A DNA stretch of 18,919 bases from Candidatus Zhuqueibacterota bacterium. GTDB taxonomy: Bacteria > KSB1 > UBA2214. A program made the translations under genes and the position numbers. The notes below the pieces were generated by a model. It was not told where the DNA came from. It did not search any database and was given only the letters and a program-made list of their open reading frames with translations. The stretch is taken from NCBI GenBank assembly GCA_022706175.1, contig JAKJDB010000004.1, positions 1 through 18,919 on the forward strand, read 5' to 3'. Below, one piece after another: positions 13,919-18,919 of the stretch (its first letter is position 1; every line of letters begins with the position of its first letter).

Positions 13919-15655
13919 ATGGACGAAAACAGAACCCTACGCCTGGGGTTGGTGCAGATGAACAGCACCGTGGGCGATCTGGAAACCAACAAGAAAAAAA
14001 TTGCCGGCTTTATCGAGCAGGGACGGCAACAGGGCTGCGATCTTGTCGCCTTTCCGGAGCTGGCCCTGACCGGCTATCCGCCGGAAGACCTGCTGCTGCG
14101 CAAGCAGTTTGTCGAGAAGCAGAGCCGGGTGCTGGCCGAGATCGCCGCCCTGGTCAAGGACGAGGTGGTGGTGTTGGGCTGCGTGGAAGAGGCAAACGGT
14201 TTTTTGTATAACAGCGCCGCCGTGTTGTTCCAGGGCCGGCAGGTGGCCTCGTACCATAAAGTCAACCTGCCCAATTACAGCGTGTTTGATGAAGAGCGCT
14301 ATTTCAAATCCGGCCATCTGCCCCTGGTGCTGCAGCTGGGGCAGATCCGTGTCGGCGTCAGCATCTGTGAGGATATCTGGATCGACGATTCGGTGGTGGA
14401 GGCTGAGGCGTTTGACGGTCAGGCCCAAGTGTTGCTAAATCTCTCCGCCAGCCCCTATCATGTGGCCAAAGGGGCCGCACGGCTTGCGCTGCTGCAGAAC
14501 AAGGCGCGCAAAACGCGCAGCGCCGTGGTCTATGTCAATCTGGTGGGCGGGCAGGACGAGCTGGTGTTTGACGGACAGAGCCTGGTGATCGACGAGAACG
14601 GACGAGTGCTGCACGCGATGAGAATCTTTCAGGAGGAGATGCAGGTTCTTGATCTGAATGTCGCCGGCGTTCAGGCCGATGCGAACGACAAAACGTATTT
14701 GGCTAAAGAGTTTCAATCATCCTTTGCCGAGTTCGCCCTGGTGCAGCTGCCGAAAAAAGCGATCGCCGCGCCGGGTTTCAGCGGCAACCGGTCCATGAAT
14801 ACGCTGTCCAGAGCCGAGGAGGTTTATCAGGCGTTGCTCATGGGCCTCTCCGATTACACGACCAAAAACCGGTTCAAGAAAGTCTGTCTGGGCCTGAGCG
14901 GCGGCATCGATTCCGCTCTGGTGGCCGCGCTGGCGGTGGACGCCCTGGGCAAGGAGAATGTAGTGGCTGTCTCCATGCCCTCGCCGTTCTCCTCGACCGG
15001 CAGCGTTGAAGACGCCAAGCAGCTGGCTGATAATTTCGCCATCCGCTTCATCTATTATCCGATTCGCGCACTCTATGAAGAGTATCTTGATACGCTGCAT
15101 GAAACCTTTAGCGGCTTGGCCTCGGATGTGACGGAGGAGAACCTGCAGGCGCGCATCCGCGGCAACCTGCTCATGGCGTTGTCCAACAAGTTCGGCTGGC
15201 TGGTGCTGGTGACCGGCAATAAAAGCGAAGTGAGCGTGGGCTATTGCACGATCTATGGCGATACAGCCGGCGGCTTTGCCCCACTCAAAGATGTGTACAA
15301 AACACTGGTCTACGACTTGTGCCGCTATCGCAATCAGGCGGCTGGGTTCGACATCATCCCGACCGCGATCCTGGAAAAACCGCCCTCTGCGGAGCTGCGT
15401 CCCAATCAAAAGGATCAGGACAGTTTGCCGCCCTATGATTTGCTCGACGCGATCCTGGAGCTCTATGTCGAGAAGGAGATGGGCGTGCCGGAGATCGTGG
15501 AGCGCGGCTATGATTTGGAGGTGGTGCGCAAAGTAGCGCGGTTGGTGGATTTCAGTGAATACAAGCGGCGTCAGGCGGCGCCGGGCGTCAAGATCACTCC
15601 ACGTGCCTTCGGCAAGGACCGGCGTATGCCGATCACCAACGGCTTTCGCATCTGA
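13919..15655 (+). CDS. nadE: glutamine-dependent NAD+ synthetase
   Basis: A 578-residue two-domain cytoplasmic enzyme that amidates nicotinic acid adenine dinucleotide to NAD+ using glutamine and ATP. Residues 1-270 are a nitrilase-type glutaminase with the triad Glu47 (FPELALTGYPPEDL), Lys114 (YHKVNLPNY) and Cys150 (VSICEDIW). Residues about 300-578 are the synthetase, with the ATP loop SGGIDSA (327-333), then VSMPSPFSST, TGNKSE and YGDTAGGFAPLKDVYK, and the C-terminal PSAELRPNQ and ITPRAFGKDRRMPITN. The order matches bacterial and eukaryotic glutamine-dependent NadE of this length. The Shine-Dalgarno is weak (only ATAGG near 13905-13909). It is divergent from rfbB and stands alone. Confidence 0.96.
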   Translation: MDENRTLRLGLVQMNSTVGDLETNKKKIAGFIEQGRQQGCDLVAFPELALTGYPPEDLLLRKQFVEKQSRVLAEIAALVKDEVVVLGCVEEANGFLYNSAAVLFQGRQVASYHKVNLPNYSVFDEERYFKSGHLPLVLQLGQIRVGVSICEDIWIDDSVVEAEAFDGQAQVLLNLSASPYHVAKGAARLALLQNKARKTRSAVVYVNLVGGQDELVFDGQSLVIDENGRVLHAMRIFQEEMQVLDLNVAGVQADANDKTYLAKEFQSSFAEFALVQLPKKAIAAPGFSGNRSMNTLSRAEEVYQALLMGLSDYTTKNRFKKVCLGLSGGIDSALVAALAVDALGKENVVAVSMPSPFSSTGSVEDAKQLADNFAIRFIYYPIRALYEEYLDTLHETFSGLASDVTEENLQARIRGNLLMALSNKFGWLVLVTGNKSEVSVGYCTIYGDTAGGFAPLKDVYKTLVYDLCRYRNQAAGFDIIPTAILEKPPSAELRPNQKDQDSLPPYDLLDAILELYVEKEMGVPEIVERGYDLEVVRKVARLVDFSEYKRRQAAPGVKITPRAFGKDRRMPITNGFRI

Positions 15656-15690
15656 AAAGACACGCAATTTATAGGTTATGGGGGAGAACG

Positions 15691-15712
15691 AAACAGTATC
15701 GGCGCGCTGTTT
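15691..15712. terminator. weak hairpin between convergent genes
   Basis: AAACAG (15691-15696) and CTGTTT (15707-15712) form a 6-bp stem with a 10-base loop in the 58-base gap between nadE and the convergent cytidylyltransferase gene. Only short T-rich flanks follow on either strand, so it is at best a weak bidirectional terminator. No better candidate is visible there. Confidence 0.25.
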
Positions 15713-15713
15713 G

Positions 15714-16469
15714 TCAGTCTTCGTGTTTCAGCGTCGCCTCATAGGCGGCAATCAATTTCTGCGCTCTGGAATAATCCTCGGGAGTGTCCATTTCAATGCT
15801 CGGCCATTCGCAGGTATCCACGGCATAGAGCGGCACTCCATGATCCAACAACTCCTGTACGGAATATTCGAACACCTGATCCAGGATGCGCTCTTTGACG
15901 ATGCGGCGTTCCAGCACCCGGTACAGCTTGTCCATATAGGCCGCGGAAAATTTGCGGATGCCGACCGCTTCGCCCGCCGATCGGCTGATATCCACCGGCT
16001 TGCCCATTTCCACGATGCGGGATGTTGATCCGTCCAGAATCACTTTGACCGCCTCTTCATCGAGATGGCTTTTGCTGTTGATGGCGACAATGTCCGCTTC
16101 CTCCGCTCTGAGCAGTTTGTACATGGCCCCTGGATAAAACCACAGGTCCGCGTCCACCAGAAAAATTTCCTGCCCCTGCGCATAGGGCTTGGTTTTATAC
16201 AGCGACACGCTGTCGCTGGTGGTGGAATAGATCTCATTGGTGATGAAGCGAAAAGTCAGGCCGTACGAGTGGGCCTGAACGTACTCTTTGATCATCTCTT
16301 CCTGATACCCGGTGACCATCAGCACATCGCGGATCCCACCGGCAGAGATGTTCTGCAGGATCTGTTCGAGAATCGGCTTGCCTTCGATGGGCAACAGACA
16401 TTTGGGCATGTGATCGGTCAGTGGACGCATACGATAGGAAGAACCTGCGGCAAGAACGACAGCGATCAT
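15714..16469 (-). CDS. CTP:phospho-alcohol cytidylyltransferase (LicC-like nucleotidyltransferase)
   Basis: A 251-residue nucleotidyltransferase of the LicC/phosphocholine cytidylyltransferase group, expected to join CMP from CTP to a phosphorylated alcohol. It shows the nucleotide loop LAAGSSYRMRPLT (6-18), Lys23 in MPKCLLPI, the metal acid in VDADLWF (Asp106/Asp108) and the C-terminal SIEMDTPEDY (Asp228). The sequence TNEIYSTTSDSVSL (77-90) lies where LicC-type enzymes select the nucleotide and acceptor. Its ATG overlaps the stop of the preceding CDP-alcohol phosphotransferase (ATGA), which is strong evidence that both act in one pathway. The acceptor could be phosphocholine, inositol-1-phosphate, glycerol phosphate or a phosphonate; the sequence alone does not decide. 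A plain sugar-phosphate transferase is less likely given the partner. Confidence 0.8.
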   Translation of the reverse strand: MIAVVLAAGSSYRMRPLTDHMPKCLLPIEGKPILEQILQNISAGGIRDVLMVTGYQEEMIKEYVQAHSYGLTFRFITNEIYSTTSDSVSLYKTKPYAQGQEIFLVDADLWFYPGAMYKLLRAEEADIVAINSKSHLDEEAVKVILDGSTSRIVEMGKPVDISRSAGEAVGIRKFSAAYMDKLYRVLERRIVKERILDQVFEYSVQELLDHGVPLYAVDTCEWPSIEMDTPEDYSRAQKLIAAYEATLKHED

Positions 16470-17344
16470 TTAGCCTCCACAGTGATTTTGCTGAAGCGAT
16501 GGACAAAGAAGGATTCGGTTAGAACAAGCATGACCAGATACAGGTTGCCGGCGATCAGTGTGATCCAGAGATACCACTCCAGGCGATCCAGCAGCGCGGC
16601 GAGGATGGCCAGGGTGATGTGGGTGGAACTCCCCAAAAAGGACCAGCTGCGCAACAGGAAGGAGCGACGGTCAGGGTAATCGTTGAACAGTTTAAAGTCG
16701 TTAAAGGTGACACGGGTCATGCGGATGCCGAAGCGCTGAATGGTGATGTAGGCCAGGCCGCTGCGGAGAATCATTCTATCCAGCAGACCGCCCCGTTGTC
16801 CGGCCAGCTGGCGGCGGTGCTGGCGCAGATTCTGCTCATCGACCACAAAGGCGTCTGATTCGAGCGAATCGGATTTGGCGTAAAAGTGGCGACGCTGATC
16901 CACCAGGATGTTCTGGAACGCCCGGCTCAACCCTGCCGCCAGGGTCAACAAAAAGATCGGCAGCGGATCGTTTTCCAGCACCAGGCAGAAGCCGATTCCG
17001 ATCAGCGTGGAGGCGCCGACGATGTAATCGAAAAAGCCGTCGACGATGCCGCCCAGAAAAGTGCCGTTCTTTTTCAGACGGGCCAGCTGGCCGTCGGCGC
17101 AGTCCATCACATTGGCCAGGAGCAGAAACAGCGCCGCCGGCCGCAATGAGGCGCCGGCGAATGAGAGGGCGGACAGCACGCCGAAGATCATGCCCACATA
17201 GGTGATCTGGTTGGGAGTGATGGGGGACCAGGAGACGGCCTTGACAAATCCATAGCCCAGGGGACGATAAAGATAGAGGTCGATGAGCTCTTCAACTTCT
17301 ATATCTTTGAGTGAATTTTTATAGTCACGCCAATTGAATGTCAC
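16466..17344 (-). CDS. CDP-alcohol phosphatidyltransferase family protein
   Basis: A 292-residue integral membrane enzyme that displaces CMP from a CDP-alcohol with a second alcohol. The start is GTG at 17344, supported by GAGGA 7 bases upstream. The N-terminus is polar and acidic (residues 1-30), then comes SPITPNQIT (40-48), the usual entry into the first helix. The catalytic motif is complete: Asp81, Asp84, Gly85, Ala88, Arg89, Gly98, Asp102 and Asp106 (DCADGQLAR, then GGIVDGFFD). About six membrane segments are visible, near 47-65, 67-82, 104-122, 127-144, 239-257 and 260-281. A long charged stretch (146-236) between helices 4 and 5 is unusual for small phospholipid synthases. The layout recalls di-myo-inositol-phosphate and LicC-linked enzymes. 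It is the first gene of a two-gene unit. Confidence 0.85.
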   Translation of the reverse strand: MTFNWRDYKNSLKDIEVEELIDLYLYRPLGYGFVKAVSWSPITPNQITYVGMIFGVLSALSFAGASLRPAALFLLLANVMDCADGQLARLKKNGTFLGGIVDGFFDYIVGASTLIGIGFCLVLENDPLPIFLLTLAAGLSRAFQNILVDQRRHFYAKSDSLESDAFVVDEQNLRQHRRQLAGQRGGLLDRMILRSGLAYITIQRFGIRMTRVTFNDFKLFNDYPDRRSFLLRSWSFLGSSTHITLAILAALLDRLEWYLWITLIAGNLYLVMLVLTESFFVHRFSKITVEAK

Positions 17345-17370
17345 ACGGATTTCCTCAGTTTTTAATAGCT

Positions 17371-17399
17371 ATATTACATAACTTTACGATATTTGTCAA
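17371..17399 (-). promoter_or_regulatory. promoter of the CDP-alcohol phosphotransferase operon
   Basis: On the minus strand TTGACA (17399-17394) is followed after exactly 17 bases by TAATAT (17376-17371). The -35 box is perfect. The -10 ends 26 bases before the GTG start, so the leader is short. A perfect TATAAT (17415-17410) lies further upstream but has no matching -35. Confidence 0.55.
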
Positions 17400-17655
17400 T
17401 GAAATTTTAATTATAAAGGCCTTTCCACAAAACCTTAGCTTTATTCTGCGGCGCGCCAGGGCGGTCAGGCTGTTCAGGCGGCACAGAGCACGCGATGAAG
17501 ACGAGTGCCGAGACAAAGATGTTGAGGATGAAGGGCAGGGAACATGGTACCGGGAAAAAGCTTGCTTGAGAGGCCGGCTTTTTTTTATATTACTGCGTCA
17601 GAATAATTGGCGTGCCTAATGTTGTTCCTGCATCTTAATCTTAGGAGTCCTTTCC
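17400..17655 (+). promoter_or_regulatory. intergenic region with possible promoter for the GuaA-like gene
   Basis: The gap between divergent genes (17345-17655) holds no gene I can support. Its left part is AT-rich and carries the minus-strand promoter. Its right part holds TTGCTT (17562-17567), 18 bases, TATATT (17586-17591), a fair plus-strand promoter about 65 bases before the ATG at 17656. The GC-rich stretch between about 17450 and 17560 has no coding or RNA structure that I recognise. Confidence 0.3.
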
Positions 17656-18618
17656 ATGATTGAAGAGATCAAAGCCCGCCGGCTCGACACCGAGCAGTTC
17701 ATCAGGGAGAAAACGCAAGAAATTCGCGAGATCGTCGGTGACGGCCTGGCGCTCAACGCCCTGTCGGGCGGCGTCGACTCGTCCACCGTCACCCTGCTTG
17801 GCCACAAGGCGCTGAAAAAGAGGCTCAAGACCGTGTTTATCGACAACGGTCTGATGCGCGCCCACGAACCGGAACAGGTGGTCGCCTTTTTCAAGAAACT
17901 GGGAGTGAAGGTTGAAGTGGTCGATGCGCAGGAGGAGTTTTTCGCTGCGCTGAAGGGGCTTACGGATCCGGAGCAAAAGCGGGAGGCCATCACTCAGACT
18001 TTTTACAAGCAGGTGTTCGGCCGCATCGTGCGCGACAGCGGCGCCAGGTTTCTGCTTCAGGGCACCATCCTCACGGATGTGGATGAGACCGTGGCCGGCA
18101 TCAAACGCCAGCACAACGTTTTTGAACAACTGGGCATCGATCCACAGGAGGTATTCGGCTATCGCATTCTGGAGCCGCTGATCCAGTTGCGCAAGGATGG
18201 CGTGCGCAAACTCGGCAAGGCGCTGGGTCTTCCGCCGGCACTGTTCAAGCGAATCCCATTTCCCGGCCCGGCGCTGGCCGCCCGGGTGATCGGCGAAGCC
18301 ACTCCGGAACGGATTGAAACCGTGCGCCAGGCGACCGTGATCGTGGAAAAGCGGCTTAAAGGCGTCAAGGCGTTCCAGTACCTGGCCGTGTTGCACCAGG
18401 ATTGCGTCACCGGACTGCGGAACGGGCGACGGGACTTCGGCCAGCAGATCGAAGTGCGTTGCTGGGACAGCGTGGATGCGCGCGTCGCGATACCCACGAA
18501 GTTACCCTTCGACCTACTGCTGAAACTGGGCCGCGAGATCACCGATACGGTGCCCGGCGTGGTCAGCGTCACGTACAACATCGCAACCAAGCCGCCATCC
18601 ACGATCGAAGTCGTTTAA
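17656..18618 (+). CDS. guaA: GMP synthase-like ATP pyrophosphatase, stand-alone (no glutaminase domain)
   Basis: A 320-residue cytoplasmic protein equal to the synthetase half of GMP synthase, which adenylylates XMP and aminates it to GMP. AGGAG (17643-17647) is 8 bases before the ATG. Residues 37-43 are the PP-loop SGGVDSS; VFIDNGLMR and TDPEQKRE (103-110) follow in the GuaA order, then LLQGTILTDVDE, the PFPGP motif (201-205), VIGEATPERIE, and the dimerisation domain ending VTYNIATKPPSTIE (305-318). The class I amidotransferase domain is missing and is not encoded next door, so ammonia or a separate subunit (as in archaeal GuaAa/GuaAb) is needed. Deviations from standard GuaA are RQHNVFEQLGI in place of the HHNVGG loop, and IPFPGPALAAR in place of HPFPGPGLAVR. 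It may be a separate GuaA-like subfamily. Confidence 0.75.
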   Translation: MIEEIKARRLDTEQFIREKTQEIREIVGDGLALNALSGGVDSSTVTLLGHKALKKRLKTVFIDNGLMRAHEPEQVVAFFKKLGVKVEVVDAQEEFFAALKGLTDPEQKREAITQTFYKQVFGRIVRDSGARFLLQGTILTDVDETVAGIKRQHNVFEQLGIDPQEVFGYRILEPLIQLRKDGVRKLGKALGLPPALFKRIPFPGPALAARVIGEATPERIETVRQATVIVEKRLKGVKAFQYLAVLHQDCVTGLRNGRRDFGQQIEVRCWDSVDARVAIPTKLPFDLLLKLGREITDTVPGVVSVTYNIATKPPSTIEVV

Positions 18619-18621
18619 GCG

Positions 18622-18702
18622 CTAGCCCGGATTATCCATGGGTCCCTCCCCATGAATAACCCTCTTCGACTCGGCCACACCACTGGCCTCGCTCAGGGCT
18701 AG
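18622..18702. repeat. nested inverted-repeat cluster
   Basis: Three inverted repeats sit between two convergent genes. The outer pair is CTAGCCC (18622-18628) with GGGCTAG (18696-18702). Inside it, TTATCCATGGG (18632-18642) pairs with CCCATGAATAA (18649-18659) with one mismatch and a 6-base loop, and GGCCA (18673-18677) pairs with TGGCC (18684-18688). The right outer arm contains the stop codon of the minus-strand gene. There is no T-run. It could be a terminator-like barrier, a dispersed repeat or an element end; no transposase is present. Confidence 0.5.
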
Positions 18703-18919
18703 TTCTCCGGCACCAACTCCCAGCCTTCTTCCGGATTCGGGTCGTACTTCTTGATCTCCTTGGCCTTCTCGAGCGTCTTCTCGCCGAAGTCCTTCTGGAA
18801 GACCTTGCCCTGCTGATTCACGATGAAGGTCATGATGCCGGTCTCGCCGTAGCCAGCGGGCCAAGCGATCAGCGGATCAGAATAGAGCGCGATCGGCGCG
18901 ACGAGGTTCTCCAAATCCG
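18699..18919 (-). CDS. partial chimeric frame: DUF3300 start joined to DUF2950 end
   Basis: The frame is open to the right edge of the window, so the start is missing; a TTG at 18914 is only an internal codon. Read on the minus strand, the first visible residues (LENLVAPIALYSDPL) match the N-terminal conserved block of DUF3300 proteins. The remainder, from about WPAGYGETGIMTFIVNQ to EEGWELVPEN, matches the conserved C-terminal end of DUF2950 proteins. The junction is near 18864, at LIA/WPA, where both families can have similar residues. From memory of these families, the two genes often sit together with DUF3300 upstream, so a deletion joining them is the simplest reading. An assembly misjoin at a contig end is the main alternative. 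No function is known for either family. Confidence 0.6.
   Translation of the reverse strand, partial: DLENLVAPIALYSDPLIAWPAGYGETGIMTFIVNQQGKVFQKDFGEKTLEKAKEIKKYDPNPEEGWELVPEN

Noticed and set aside
14717..15667. 316-residue minus-strand frame opposite nadE
   Set aside because: It mirrors the highly conserved synthetase domain of nadE.
17555..17586. AAAAAGC/GCTTTTT hairpin as a terminator
   Set aside because: The stem is nearly all A-T with a 15-base loop, and no plus-strand gene lies upstream. The T-run is better read as part of the promoter region.
17338..17619. 93-residue plus-strand frame in the gap before the GuaA-like gene
   Set aside because: Its start overlaps the opposite gene and its promoter, it changes from hydrophobic to a charge-rich run with the base composition, and there is no ribosome site.
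1..18919. tRNA, rRNA, CRISPR array, transposase, prophage or defence system
   Set aside because: I looked through the intergenic gaps and the protein set and saw no cloverleaf, spaced direct repeats, transposase motif or defence domain.

Overview
The window looks like a fragment of a moderately GC-rich bacterial chromosome from the FCB side of the tree. The clearest hint is the secreted protein at 3871-4986. It ends in the HPNPFNPST-type, FlgD-Ig-like sorting region that is common in Ignavibacteria, Calditrichota, KSB1, Zixibacteria and related lineages. Dockerin-like surface proteins and a promoter (13745-13776) that exactly fits the Bacteroidetes consensus TTTG-N20-TAnnTTTG point the same way. 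I infer an uncultured KSB1/Calditrichota-like organism; the exact phylum cannot be fixed from the sequence alone. Both ends cut a gene, so this may be a contig.

Layout. 1-1527 (+): the tail of an alpha/beta hydrolase and a Tat-exported S66 LD-carboxypeptidase. 1653-4986 (+): three secreted proteins. Two neighbouring dockerin-like proteins share a central 'RHRNHL' module, and a third protein carries the sorting domain. This cluster contains an AT-rich island (about 3620-4400) whose edges fall at domain boundaries, and it ends at a strong terminator. 5159-6759 (+): a four-helix-bundle (IVP family) protein and an M24 metallopeptidase, followed by a strong terminator. 13604-6917 (-): a probable five-gene operon in the order dTDP-glucose 4,6-dehydratase, UDP-GlcNAc 2-epimerase, a four-SLBB polysaccharide export protein, a UroD-like protein and a GH28-like beta-helix protein. 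13919-15655 (+): glutamine-dependent NAD synthetase, divergent from that operon. 17344-15714 (-): a translationally coupled pair, a CDP-alcohol phosphotransferase and a LicC-type cytidylyltransferase. 17656-18618 (+): a stand-alone GuaA-like ATP pyrophosphatase. 18619-18919: a cluster of inverted repeats and a truncated reading frame that appears to join the start of DUF3300 to the end of DUF2950.

How the genes fit together. Much of the window serves the cell envelope. The minus-strand operon makes nucleotide-sugar precursors and an outer-membrane export component for a polysaccharide. The secreted trio is probably a surface or extracellular assembly. The cytidylyltransferase/phosphotransferase pair should build a phosphodiester-linked head group or solute. 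nadE and the GuaA-like gene are central nucleotide metabolism. I found no rRNA, tRNA, CRISPR array or transposase. No complete defence or otherwise clearly new system is visible. The most unusual items are the DUF3300/DUF2950 chimera, the composition mosaic across the dockerin/sorting genes, and the UroD-like and GH28-like tail of the polysaccharide operon.
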